From JAABPW01 sp037132275 (lineage in GTDB: Bacteria; Verrucomicrobiota; Kiritimatiellia; CAIKKV01; CAITUY01), in contig JBAXPK010000021.1 in NCBI GenBank assembly GCA_037132275.1, positions 1-43,174 on the forward strand: DNA of 43,174 nt, given 5' to 3'. Within the stretch, counting starts at the first letter, position 1; the number at the start of each line of letters is the position of its first letter. Below the pieces are notes generated by a model that worked only from the letters and a program-made list of their open reading frames with translations, was not told where the DNA came from and did no database searches. This document shows, in pieces, positions 8,437 to 17,753 of the stretch. Position numbers and translations under genes: made by a program.

Positions 8437-11400
8437 TCACCCATGACGGCGTGGCGCCTTGTTGGTGCCGCACAGGTTCGGGTAATTGATCTTCGGGGCG
8501 TGGCGATGAAATTCCTGAATGCTGCACACTTCGATACGCTTTGCATCCCGCATGGCTTCGATGCCTGAAATCGCCGCCTTCAAACCATGAATGGTTGTGG
8601 TGATCGGAATCCCCCGGATGATGGCGTGGGAACGCATTTTAACCTCATCCAGTCGCGGAATCGGGCCACTCGACGGCGTATTGACAATCCAGTTGACCTG
8701 CTTTTCCTCTATCAAATCGACAACATTGGGACGCCCATCGGCAATTCTGAAAAGGGCCAGACTCTTGATGCCGTTTTTGCGAAGCAAGGTGCTTGTCCCC
8801 GCCGTAGCGTAGATCGTGAAGCCTAGATTAACCAGCCGCAACGCCAGGGGCAGCATGAGCTGTTTATCCTCATCCCGGATGCTGAGAAAGACATTGCCCG
8901 CTGCCGGCAACGGGTTCCCGCCGGCTATCTGGCTCTTCAGAAAGGCCATCTCACCCGTGGAATCAATGCCCATGACTTCGCCCGTCGACTTCATCTCTGG
9001 CGTCAGGATCACATCCACACCCGGAAACCGTGCAAAGGGAAAAACGGCTTCCTTTACCGAGAAGTGTTTAGGAATGATTTCTGTGATGAATCCCATTTCC
9101 TTCAGCTTAAAGCCGGCCATGGCCAGGGCGGCCACTTTGGCAAGGGCAACCCCAATGGCTTTACTGACAAACGGAACGGTTCGCGAGGCGCGTGGATTCA
9201 CTTCCAGCACGTACACATGCCCATCCTTGATGGCATACTGAACATTCATCAACCCGCACACCTGGAGTTCCTTGGCCATAATCAGGGTGCAACGCCGAAT
9301 CTCGTCTTTGACCTCCTCGGTCAGGGTCGGCGGCGGAATCGTGCAGGCACTGTCACCGGAGTGAATTCCAGCCAGTTCAACGTGTTCCATAATGGAGCCG
9401 ATGACCGAGGTCTCCCCATCGGAAAGGCAGTCCACATCCACCTCGACCGCATTCTCGAGGAAGCGATCCACCAGAACAGGCCGTTTCTGCGATACTTCCA
9501 CGGCTTCGGCCATGTATTTTCGCAGCATCTCCACATTATAAACAATCACCATTGCCCGACCGCCCAAAACGAACGAAGGACGCATCAGCACCGGATAACC
9601 GATGCGTTCGGCAATCACCTCTGCCTGTTCAAGCGTGGTGGCTAGTCCGTTTTCAGGCTGTTTGAGGTTCAGACGCTTGAGCATGGCGGAAAACAGGTCG
9701 CGATCCTCGGCCATCTCGATACTGGAGGGCTTAGTGCCGATAATGTTGACCCCATTGGCTTCCAAGTCTTTGGCGAGATTTAGCGGCGTCTGGCCGCCAA
9801 ACTGGACAATGGCACCCCAACAATTTTCCCGCTCATAAATATGCAGGACATCTTCCAACGTCAACGGCTCGAAGTACAGCCGATCACTGGTATCGTAATC
9901 GGTTGAAACCGTTTCCGGATTACTATTGACCATGATGGTTTCAAAGCCGGCATCATGTAAGGCAAAGGCCGCATGGACGCAACAGTAGTCAAATTCGATC
10001 CCCTGCCCGATCCGGTTCGGGCCGCCACCCAGGATCATGACTTTCTTCCTGTCGGTCGGTCGGCTCTCATCCACATCGCCGTAGGTGGAATAGAAATACG
10101 GGGTAAACGCGGTAAACTCCGCCGCACAGGTATCCACCAGACTGTAAACCGGGAGGAGCTTCAGCTCCTTGCGGGCGATCCGCACCTCGCCCTCCTGGCA
10201 CCCCAGCAGGAAGGCAATCTGCCGATCCGAATACCCCATCTCCTTGATCTGACGGAACAAAGCCGGATCTTTTTTCAATCCCGCCAACGTCTTCGCGGAT
10301 ATAATTTCCCCCTCATAGGCCACTAATTCTTCCAAATGCCGCAGGAACCACGGGTCGATACCAGTGAGCTTATGGATTTTCTCCACACTCCAACCACGGG
10401 AAAAGGCCGCATGAACAATGAAAATCCGCATCGCGTTGGGCCGGACAAGTTCGGCCGACATCACCTCGTCCGTCATGGCCTCGAATACCGTGCCTTTGCC
10501 GTCGGCCCCGAAGCCGGACCGACCGATTTCCAGAGAGCGACAGGCCTTCTGGAACGACTGCTTGAACGTTTTGCCAATACTCATCGCCTCACCCACAGAC
10601 TTCATCTGGGTGCCAAGGGTGCTGTCGACGCCCGGGAATTTTTCGAAGGCGAATCGAGGCATCTTCGTTACCACGTAATCGATGGCGGGCTCAAAGCAGG
10701 CCGGAGTTTCGCGCGTGATGTCATTCCGCAACTCGTCCAATGTATATCCTACCGCGAGTTTGGCAGCGATCTTGGCGATCGGGAAACCTGTGGCCTTCGA
10801 GGCCAGCGCGCTTGATCGTGACACGCGGGGATTCATCTCAATGATAATCATGCGACCGTTCTCAGGATTCAAGGCCCACTGCACGTTCGAGCCGCCGGTA
10901 TCAACGCCGATTTCACGCATCACGGCGATTGAGCCATCACGCATGATCTGGTATTCCCGGTCAGTCAAGGTTTGGGCAGGCGCCACCGTAATACTGTCGC
11001 CCGTATGAACGCCCATCGGGTCGAGATTTTCTATGGAGCAAATGATGACAACGTTGTCTTTGTTGTCGCGCATCACTTCCAACTCGAATTCCTTCCAGCC
11101 TTGCACCGATTCTTCAACCAGTACCTCTGAAGTCGGGCTGTAAAACAGTCCCCGGTTGACGATTTCCTCGAATTCCTGATCATTGCAGGCAATACCGCCG
11201 CCGGTTCCGCCCATAGTGAAGCCGGGGCGGATCACAAGGGGATAGCGGCCTATCTCGGCCTTTATCTTCCAGGCTTCCTCGAGCGAGTGCGCTGAACCGC
11301 TCTTGGGCAGATCAAGTCCAATCTTCAACATGGCGGCCTTGAACAGGGACCGGTCTTCCGCTTTTCGAATCACCTCCGCCTTGGCGCCAATCATTTCCAC

Positions 11401-11736
11401 GCCATAGCGTTTCAGGATGCCACGGTCATGCAACTCAATACCCAGATTCAACGCCGTTTGTCCGCCCAAGGTGGGAAGCAAGGCATCCGGGCGTTCGCGC
11501 CTGATGATTTCCTCGAGAATAGCCGCCGTCAGGGGTTCAATATAGGTCCGGTCGGCAAACTCAGGATCGGTCATGATGGTGGCGGGGTTGCTATTGACCA
11601 GCACCACCTCATACCCTTCCTCTTTCAAGGACTTGCAGGCTTGCACACCGGAATAGTCAAACTCGCAGGCCTGCCCGATGATAATCGGACCGGAACCAAT
11701 CAGCATGATTTTTTTGATATCGGTTCTTTTAGGCAT
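8437..11736 (-). CDS. carB: Carbamoyl phosphate synthase, large subunit
   Basis: Makes carbamoyl phosphate from bicarbonate, ATP and ammonia delivered by the glutaminase subunit CarA. 1099 aa, slightly longer than the ~1073 aa E. coli protein. Two homologous ATP-grasp halves are present: the first begins at MLIGSGPIIIGQACEFDYSG with SNPATIMTD, the second at MILGGGPNRIGQGIEFDYCC with SNPETVSTDYD. An oligomerisation region separates them, and an MGS-like allosteric domain closes the protein. No SD is obvious. It is the third gene of the purF-pyrG-carB run, 39 to 50 bases after pyrG. Its product feeds PyrB and ArgF, both encoded at 33.6-35.7 kb. carA is not in the window. Confidence 0.98.
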   Translation of the reverse strand: MPKRTDIKKIMLIGSGPIIIGQACEFDYSGVQACKSLKEEGYEVVLVNSNPATIMTDPEFADRTYIEPLTAAILEEIIRRERPDALLPTLGGQTALNLGIELHDRGILKRYGVEMIGAKAEVIRKAEDRSLFKAAMLKIGLDLPKSGSAHSLEEAWKIKAEIGRYPLVIRPGFTMGGTGGGIACNDQEFEEIVNRGLFYSPTSEVLVEESVQGWKEFELEVMRDNKDNVVIICSIENLDPMGVHTGDSITVAPAQTLTDREYQIMRDGSIAVMREIGVDTGGSNVQWALNPENGRMIIIEMNPRVSRSSALASKATGFPIAKIAAKLAVGYTLDELRNDITRETPACFEPAIDYVVTKMPRFAFEKFPGVDSTLGTQMKSVGEAMSIGKTFKQSFQKACRSLEIGRSGFGADGKGTVFEAMTDEVMSAELVRPNAMRIFIVHAAFSRGWSVEKIHKLTGIDPWFLRHLEELVAYEGEIISAKTLAGLKKDPALFRQIKEMGYSDRQIAFLLGCQEGEVRIARKELKLLPVYSLVDTCAAEFTAFTPYFYSTYGDVDESRPTDRKKVMILGGGPNRIGQGIEFDYCCVHAAFALHDAGFETIMVNSNPETVSTDYDTSDRLYFEPLTLEDVLHIYERENCWGAIVQFGGQTPLNLAKDLEANGVNIIGTKPSSIEMAEDRDLFSAMLKRLNLKQPENGLATTLEQAEVIAERIGYPVLMRPSFVLGGRAMVIVYNVEMLRKYMAEAVEVSQKRPVLVDRFLENAVEVDVDCLSDGETSVIGSIMEHVELAGIHSGDSACTIPPPTLTEEVKDEIRRCTLIMAKELQVCGLMNVQYAIKDGHVYVLEVNPRASRTVPFVSKAIGVALAKVAALAMAGFKLKEMGFITEIIPKHFSVKEAVFPFARFPGVDVILTPEMKSTGEVMGIDSTGEMAFLKSQIAGGNPLPAAGNVFLSIRDEDKQLMLPLALRLVNLGFTIYATAGTSTLLRKNGIKSLALFRIADGRPNVVDLIEEKQVNWIVNTPSSGPIPRLDEVKMRSHAIIRGIPITTTIHGLKAAISGIEAMRDAKRIEVCSIQEFHRHAPKINYPNLCGTNKAPRRHG

Positions 11737-11775
11737 ATAAGGGCAGCACCGCGGATTTGTGGTAGAAAACGGGCT

Positions 11776-13428
11776 TCAGACTTTTTTCGGCTTACGGCCG
11801 TCATGTTTTCCACGGCATTTCAGGGCCGCAGACACAAAATCACGAAACAGGGGATGAGGTTGCATCGGGGTGGATTGAAATTCCGGATGGAATTGACAGG
11901 CCACAAACCAGGGATGATCCCTCAGTTCAACAATCTCAACCAAGTCGCGGCCCGGACACATTCCCGAGAAGGCTAAGCCCTGCTTTGACAACTGATCCAA
12001 ATATTTGTTGTTAAACTCGTAGCGGTGCCGGTGACGCTCCAAAATATCCGCTTGCCCGTAGGCCTGCCAGGCCTTGGAGCCCTCTGTAATCCGGCACGGA
12101 TAAGCTCCCAAGCGCATCGTCCCCCCTTTTTCAGTCACCTTCTTCTGTTCCACCATCATGTCAATGACCGGGTAGGATGTTTCCGCATTGAATTCCGTGC
12201 TGTTGGCATTTTTCAAGCCACACACGTTTCGAGCAAATTCAATGGTCGCACACTGCATACCCAGGCAAATTCCAAAGAAGGGGATCTTGTTGGTGCGGGC
12301 ATACTCAATAGCCTTGATTTTGCCTTCAATTCCACGGTCACCAAACCCACCCGGCACCAAAACTCCAGCCACACCCTTGAGCAGCGCCTCGGCTCCTGAT
12401 TTTTCTATATCTTCGGATTCAACCATGCGGACATCGATCTTGACGCTGCTGGCGATGCCGCCATGCGTCAGAGACTCATAAATGCTCTTATAGGCGTCCT
12501 TCAAACTGATGTATTTACCCACCACGGCAATTTCGAGGGTTCCGTTAACAGGATTGATCAGCGTATCCACCATAATCTTCCAGTCGTCCAGTTTGAGCGG
12601 GTTGACATGCAATCCCAACAACTCAAGAAGGTACACATCCACATCCTGCCGGGCCAATTCAAGAGGGACTTCATAGATCGAGTGTTCAACATCCTTTTCC
12701 TCGATGACCTTGTTTTGATCCACGTCACAAAACAGGGCCAGTTTAGCCTTATGTTCGTCGTTCATGGAGTGCTCGCAACGGCAAATCAGAATGTCGGGAA
12801 TGATCCCGATGGTCCGGAGAATTCCAACCGATTGCTGGGACGGCTTGGTCTTCATTTCACCCGCCGCCTTGATGAAGGGTACCAGCGTCAGATGAATGAA
12901 CAATCCATTCTGGCGCCCGATTTCATGGCGGAACTGGCGTATCGCCTCCAGAAACGGCAAGGACTCAATATCACCCGCCGTGCCACCGATCTCGGTGATG
13001 ACGACATCCACATCCTCCCCATCCAGAGAACGGATAGCCGCCTTGATTTCATCCGTGATATGCGGGATCACCTGAACCGTTTTGCCGAGGTAGCCCCCTT
13101 CCCGTTCGCGACAAATGACCGACCGGTAGATGCTACCCGAAGTGTAATTGCTGTTCCGGTTGCAGATGACCTCGCCAAACCGTTCATAATGCCCCAGATC
13201 CAGATCGGTTTCAGCGCCATCCACCGTGACATAGACCTCGCCATGCTGGTAAGGCGACATGGTGCCGGGATCCACATTAAGGTAGGGATCAAGTTTTTGC
13301 ATCTTGACGCGATACCCGCGCCGCTTGAGAAGGAGGGCGAGAGACGCCGCCGTCAATCCTTTTCCGAGTGAGGACACCACGCCGCCGGTGACAAAGATGT
13401 GCCGGGTTGGTCCATTTCGAGAAGCCAT
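11776..13428 (-). CDS. pyrG: CTP synthase (glutamine hydrolysing)
   Basis: Converts UTP to CTP using ATP and glutamine nitrogen. 550 aa from the ATG at 13428, which has GAAAGGG 6 bases upstream; a TTG two codons earlier is less likely. The N-terminal synthetase domain opens with FVTGGVVSSLGKGLTAASL (P-loop-like) and contains LDPYLNVDPGTMSPYQHGEV. The C-terminal class I glutamine amidotransferase has the nucleophile elbow FFGICLGMQ and the His-Glu pair in CQFHPEFQS. It begins 11 bases after purF, and carB follows. Confidence 0.98.
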   Translation of the reverse strand: MASRNGPTRHIFVTGGVVSSLGKGLTAASLALLLKRRGYRVKMQKLDPYLNVDPGTMSPYQHGEVYVTVDGAETDLDLGHYERFGEVICNRNSNYTSGSIYRSVICREREGGYLGKTVQVIPHITDEIKAAIRSLDGEDVDVVITEIGGTAGDIESLPFLEAIRQFRHEIGRQNGLFIHLTLVPFIKAAGEMKTKPSQQSVGILRTIGIIPDILICRCEHSMNDEHKAKLALFCDVDQNKVIEEKDVEHSIYEVPLELARQDVDVYLLELLGLHVNPLKLDDWKIMVDTLINPVNGTLEIAVVGKYISLKDAYKSIYESLTHGGIASSVKIDVRMVESEDIEKSGAEALLKGVAGVLVPGGFGDRGIEGKIKAIEYARTNKIPFFGICLGMQCATIEFARNVCGLKNANSTEFNAETSYPVIDMMVEQKKVTEKGGTMRLGAYPCRITEGSKAWQAYGQADILERHRHRYEFNNKYLDQLSKQGLAFSGMCPGRDLVEIVELRDHPWFVACQFHPEFQSTPMQPHPLFRDFVSAALKCRGKHDGRKPKKV

Positions 13429-13439
13429 AATCAACCCTT

Positions 13440-14888
13440 TCAGTGATGTCCCTTTGAATCAAGATTGAGCAGCATGCCGCTGCTTTCCAGAGCGCCTTTC
13501 CCCTGCATCCGACTGATATCGAGAGGATAATCACCGGAGAAACAGGCGGAGCAATAATCCAAAGCGTTGGGGAACGGCGACAGAAGCCCCTCCATGCTGA
13601 GATACCCAAGGGTATCCGCCCCCGTGAACGCGCACACCTCTGCCGCGGTGCGGCCTGATGCGATCAATTCGGCTTTCGTGGCAAAATCAATCCCGAAAAA
13701 GCAGGGATTGATGGTGGGCGGGCAGGAGATGCGAAGATGGATTTCCTTGGCCCCGGCCTCGCGAAGCGCCATCACACGTCGCCGCGACGTAGTACCCCGG
13801 ATAATCGAATCATCCACCACAATCACCCGTTTGCCGCGCACCACATCCGCCACAACAGCCAGTTTCATATCCACGCTCCGGGCACGTTGGTCCGAATCGG
13901 GCATAATAAAGGTGCGTCCCACATAATGATTCCGCATAAACCCGAAATCGAGCGGGATGCCGCTTTGGCGCGAATAGCCGAGCGCCGCCGAATTCCCGCT
14001 GTCAGGCACTGCCGTCACCAGATCCGCCTCAACCGGATGTTCCTGCGCCAAACGCATTCCCAGTTTTAGCCGCACCTCGTGGACGCTCTGGCCGAACACC
14101 GTGCTGTCGGGCCTGGCAAAATAGACATGTTCAAAAACACATTGGGCAATGTTTTTCTGATCCTTCTCGACGAACCAGGTGCTGCGCAACCCGGTGGAAT
14201 CCACAATCACCAGTTCGCCCGGTTCCACATCGCGGACATAATCCGCTCCGATCTGGGTCAAGGCGCAAGTTTCGCTGGCGAACACATAACCGCTGCCGAG
14301 TTTGCCGATGGAAAGCGGTTTAAATCCGAGCGGGTCACGGGCCGCCATGATGCAATCCTTGGTCATCAGGAGGAAAGCAAATGCGCCTTTCAGTTCAGCC
14401 AGGGCGCGGGCCACACGCCTGGGGCGGTTGCGGTACATGGGATCGGCCAGGAGATGAATGAGGACTTCACTGTCGGTACTGGTCTGAAAGATGGCGCCCG
14501 ACTCCTGATACATATTCCGCAGGAGTTTGGCATTGACAAGATTACCGTTGTGCGCAATCGCCCAGATGCCATCGATGCACTCCACGACGAGAGGTTGCAC
14601 ATTCTGGATGCGGGATGAGCCGGTGGTTGAATACCGGACATGGCCAATCCCGAGATGGCCTGCCATCCCACGGAGAACCTCCGTGTTGAACACGTCATTG
14701 ACCTCCCCAATTCCTTTGGAGGACTTCACCTGGCTGCCGTCGGAAACCACAATTCCGGCACCTTCCTGCCCCCGGTGCTGGAGAGAAAACAAACCCGCAT
14801 GAATTAACAACGCGACGTCGGGAATACCGAAAACGCCAAAGAGTCCGCACGATTCTCGAGGATGATCCATGTCTGATTCAAAATTCAC
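13440..14888 (-). CDS. purF: Amidophosphoribosyltransferase
   Basis: First committed step of purine synthesis, PRPP plus glutamine to phosphoribosylamine. I choose a GTG at 14888, giving 482 aa: GGAG lies 8 bases upstream, and the catalytic N-terminal-nucleophile Cys then falls at residue 14 (RESCGLFGVFG), after a 13-residue propeptide like the short one cleaved in Bacillus-type PurF. The frame stays open 29 codons further upstream without an SD, and an ATG at 14870 (Cys at 8) is another option. The Ntn glutaminase (LFSLQHRGQEGAG, HNGNLVN) is followed by a phosphoribosyltransferase domain with the PRPP loop VIVVDDSIIRGTTSRR. It leads pyrG and carB. Confidence 0.96.
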   Translation of the reverse strand: MNFESDMDHPRESCGLFGVFGIPDVALLIHAGLFSLQHRGQEGAGIVVSDGSQVKSSKGIGEVNDVFNTEVLRGMAGHLGIGHVRYSTTGSSRIQNVQPLVVECIDGIWAIAHNGNLVNAKLLRNMYQESGAIFQTSTDSEVLIHLLADPMYRNRPRRVARALAELKGAFAFLLMTKDCIMAARDPLGFKPLSIGKLGSGYVFASETCALTQIGADYVRDVEPGELVIVDSTGLRSTWFVEKDQKNIAQCVFEHVYFARPDSTVFGQSVHEVRLKLGMRLAQEHPVEADLVTAVPDSGNSAALGYSRQSGIPLDFGFMRNHYVGRTFIMPDSDQRARSVDMKLAVVADVVRGKRVIVVDDSIIRGTTSRRRVMALREAGAKEIHLRISCPPTINPCFFGIDFATKAELIASGRTAAEVCAFTGADTLGYLSMEGLLSPFPNALDYCSACFSGDYPLDISRMQGKGALESSGMLLNLDSKGHH

Positions 14889-15068
14889 GTAGTATTCTCC
14901 ACACGGGGCTAATTTCATAACAGCCTGAGTGCCTAAAAAGCAAGATTTATCAACCGCAATTCGGCCGAAATTCAAAACTTGATGGACTCCCAGCCGTACA
15001 GACCTTCTTGCACACTCCCCATACCTCCCAACAAAACTTCACACTTAATCGAAGAAAGGAGATAAAAC

Positions 15069-15097
15069 TGGATAGAAGACCTAGTCAGGACTATAGT
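15069..15097 (+). promoter_or_regulatory. Candidate promoter for the KaiC-like/PPDK_N gene
   Basis: TGGATA (15069-15074), 17-base spacer, TATAGT (15092-15097, five of six consensus bases). It lies in the 234-base gap between divergent purF and the gene at 15123 and leaves a leader of about 19 bases containing AAAGGTGA. No confident purF promoter is found on the other strand of the same gap. Confidence 0.45.
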
Positions 15098-15122
15098 TGA
15101 AGAAATTCCAAAGGTGAACCCC

Positions 15123-17738
15123 ATGTCAACCACAACGATCTCCGGCTCACTTCCTGAATTCAGCACTGGCATTCCCTCTCTGGACACCACCCTTCAATCC
15201 CTCATCGCTGGCGACAATGTCGTATGGCAGGTCAACGACATCGAAAACTACAGCCCCTTTGTCGACAACTTTATACGGCATGGGCTGACCACAGGGGCAC
15301 CTCTTGTCTACTTCCGATTTGCCAAACACCGGCAACTCGTTCCTGAAACGCCCGGCATCGATATCCATCATGTGGATCCAGAGGCGGGATTCGAAAAATT
15401 CGTCGGCGAAATCCTGAATGTCATCGAAGCCAATGGGCGCGGCGCGCTATATGTCTTTGACGGCCTCTCCGAGTTGGCGGCAGACTGGTACAGTGACCGA
15501 ATGCTGGGCAATTTTTTCATGATCACGTGCCCGTTCCTCTTCAAACTAGATACCATCGCCTACTTTGCCCTCTTTAATAAACGCCATTCATTCCATGCCG
15601 TCGAGAGCATTCACCAAACCGCGCAAGTGGTGCTGGATGTGTATCGCAATCGAGAACATCTATTCGTGCAACCCGTCAAAGTCGATAAACGCCATTCTCC
15701 CACCATGTATACGTTGCATGTCTGGGGCCCAAACGATGAATTTTCGCCGGTGACTTCCAGCACGACCATTTCCGACATTCTCTCCCAAACCCCCCAACCC
15801 TGGCTGGATTTCTCCACCTCGCGCCCGGGAATATGGATGAAGACCGTTTCAGAAGCCCAAAAAACTCTGGAAGCTATCCGGAACGGCACCGGCACAGATC
15901 AAAACACACAAAACGCTTTCCATCGACTTCTCCGTAGCGCCATCACGCGGGACGACAAATTCATGCCGCTCGCCGAAAAATACTTTGACCTGGCCGACCT
16001 GATGGCCGTGATCCAGCGGATGATCGGCACCGGCCTCATCGGAGGAAAATCCCTGGGCATGCTGCTGGCACGGGCCATCCTAAAGAAACAGGCGCCATCC
16101 CTCTACGAGATTCTTGAATCCCACGATTCTTTTTTTATCGGCTCGGATGTATTTTACACCTATCTGGTTCAAAATGAGTGCTGGGATCTCCGCCGCAAGG
16201 CTAATGACCTGAACTTCCTGATCGAACATAATGACGAAGCCCAGCACAAACTGCTTTCCGGAAAATTCCCCGATACTATCCGGCGCCAGTTCATGGAGAT
16301 GCTCGACTACTTCGGTCAATGCCCTATTATCGTGCGCTCAAGCTCATTGCTCGAGGACAGCTACGGGAATGCCTTTTCAGGGAAATACGACACCGTCTTC
16401 TGCGCAAACCAGGGAACTCCCCAGCAGCGTCTGGCCGAATTCATGAGCGCGGTTCGCACGGTCTATGCCAGCACCTTAAGCGTGGATGCCCTATCCTACC
16501 GAGCCCAGCGCGGCTTGCTGGATCGGGACGAACAAATGTCTCTTCTGATCCAGCGCGTGTCCGGCGAACTTCATGGCGGGAATTTCTTCCCTCAGGTCGC
16601 CGGTGCCGGATTCTCATTCAACCCGTATGTCTGGGACAAAGATATCGACCCCAGCGCCGGTATGCTTCGCCTGGTGTTTGGCCTCGGAACCCGCGCCGTG
16701 GACCGCCTCGGCGACGACTACACCCGCCTGATCGCCCTCAACGCACCTGAAAAAAGACCCGATGCATCAGCCGGGGATATTCGAAAATTTTCGCAGCGCC
16801 AGGCCGATGTCCTTGACTTGCCGCGCAATCAACTCATGTCAAAGAATTTCAATGATGTCGTTCATCCTGTTTCCAAGACATTACCGCTGGATCTGTTCGC
16901 CGTCGAGGAAGGCGCCCCGGGTGGCCGGGAGCAACGCTATTACCTGACCTTTGACCGGTTGATCCGGGAGACCCATTTTGTAAATGATATGCGCGTCATG
17001 TTGAGGCAGCTCCAAGATGCCTATGACTATCCCGTGGACATGGAATTCACTGCCAATTTCACCCCGGATGGCGACTACCGTATCAATCTGCTGCAATGCC
17101 GACCGTTCCAAGTGCGCATTGCCGGCGATGCCACCGACATCCGCAGCCCGGACTCCATCCGGAAGGAAAATCTGCTGATGGAGAGCTCAGGTCCGATCAT
17201 CGGCCAGAGCACTTCGACCAACATAGACCGCCTGATCTACATCATCCCATCCCTCTACGGACAAATGTCAGTCACCGAACGCTACGCCGTGGCGCGTACC
17301 ATCGGCAAGTTGAACCGGATGACCGCCGCCACCCCGGGCGAGCGCGTGATGATCGTGGGCCCCGGCCGGTGGGCCACCTCGACACCCGCCCTCGGTGTAC
17401 CCGTGTCCTTCTCTGAGATCAATGCCGTATCGGTCATTTGCGAAATCGGCGTGATGCACGAGGGATTAGTCCCCGACGTATCGCTTGGCACCCATTTCTT
17501 TAATGATCTGGTGGAAATGGACATGCTTTATCTGGCCATCCTGCCGGATCGAAAAGGCCACCTAATTAACCCTGAGCTTCTAGCCAGCCTGCCTAACAAA
17601 CTCACAACACTGTTACCCGGTGCTGAAGCCCTGTCCGGAGTCGTTCGTGTGATCGACGGCACGGATCTGCCACACGCCTCACGCCTCCGGCTCTATGCCG
17701 ACAGCTTCGGGCAAAAGGCCTTTTTTTACCTGGGATGA
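15123..17738 (+). CDS. Degenerate KaiC/RecA-like domain fused to PEP-synthase/PPDK ATP-binding domain
   Basis: 871 aa from ATG 15123 (AAAGGTGA 4-6 bases upstream; a GTG three codons earlier is possible). Residues ~10-250 resemble a KaiC/RAD55-type RecA fold: the opening STGIPSLDTTLQSL and a Walker B-like strand ALYVFDGLSEL (Asp113). Where the P-loop should be the sequence is VNDIENYSP (37-45), with no GxxxxGK[ST]. Residues ~300-660 match the PPDK/PEP synthase nucleotide-binding domain: IGGKSLGML, IIVRSSSLLEDSYGNAFSGKYDT and the closing NLLQCRPFQ. The phosphohistidine and PEP/pyruvate barrel domains of true dikinases are absent. The last ~200 residues (IIGQSTSTNIDR..., GPGRWATSTPALGVPVSF, GTHFFNDLVE) are a block I recall from similar PPDK_N proteins but cannot name. 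A regulatory or ligand-phosphorylating role is possible; the reaction is unknown. Confidence 0.85.
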   Translation: MSTTTISGSLPEFSTGIPSLDTTLQSLIAGDNVVWQVNDIENYSPFVDNFIRHGLTTGAPLVYFRFAKHRQLVPETPGIDIHHVDPEAGFEKFVGEILNVIEANGRGALYVFDGLSELAADWYSDRMLGNFFMITCPFLFKLDTIAYFALFNKRHSFHAVESIHQTAQVVLDVYRNREHLFVQPVKVDKRHSPTMYTLHVWGPNDEFSPVTSSTTISDILSQTPQPWLDFSTSRPGIWMKTVSEAQKTLEAIRNGTGTDQNTQNAFHRLLRSAITRDDKFMPLAEKYFDLADLMAVIQRMIGTGLIGGKSLGMLLARAILKKQAPSLYEILESHDSFFIGSDVFYTYLVQNECWDLRRKANDLNFLIEHNDEAQHKLLSGKFPDTIRRQFMEMLDYFGQCPIIVRSSSLLEDSYGNAFSGKYDTVFCANQGTPQQRLAEFMSAVRTVYASTLSVDALSYRAQRGLLDRDEQMSLLIQRVSGELHGGNFFPQVAGAGFSFNPYVWDKDIDPSAGMLRLVFGLGTRAVDRLGDDYTRLIALNAPEKRPDASAGDIRKFSQRQADVLDLPRNQLMSKNFNDVVHPVSKTLPLDLFAVEEGAPGGREQRYYLTFDRLIRETHFVNDMRVMLRQLQDAYDYPVDMEFTANFTPDGDYRINLLQCRPFQVRIAGDATDIRSPDSIRKENLLMESSGPIIGQSTSTNIDRLIYIIPSLYGQMSVTERYAVARTIGKLNRMTAATPGERVMIVGPGRWATSTPALGVPVSFSEINAVSVICEIGVMHEGLVPDVSLGTHFFNDLVEMDMLYLAILPDRKGHLINPELLASLPNKLTTLLPGAEALSGVVRVIDGTDLPHASRLRLYADSFGQKAFFYLG

Positions 17739-17753
17739 TCGCCTCAAACCCGG

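Noticed and set aside
12463..13371. 302-codon plus-strand open frame
   Set aside because: Entirely antisense to pyrG and without recognisable motifs.
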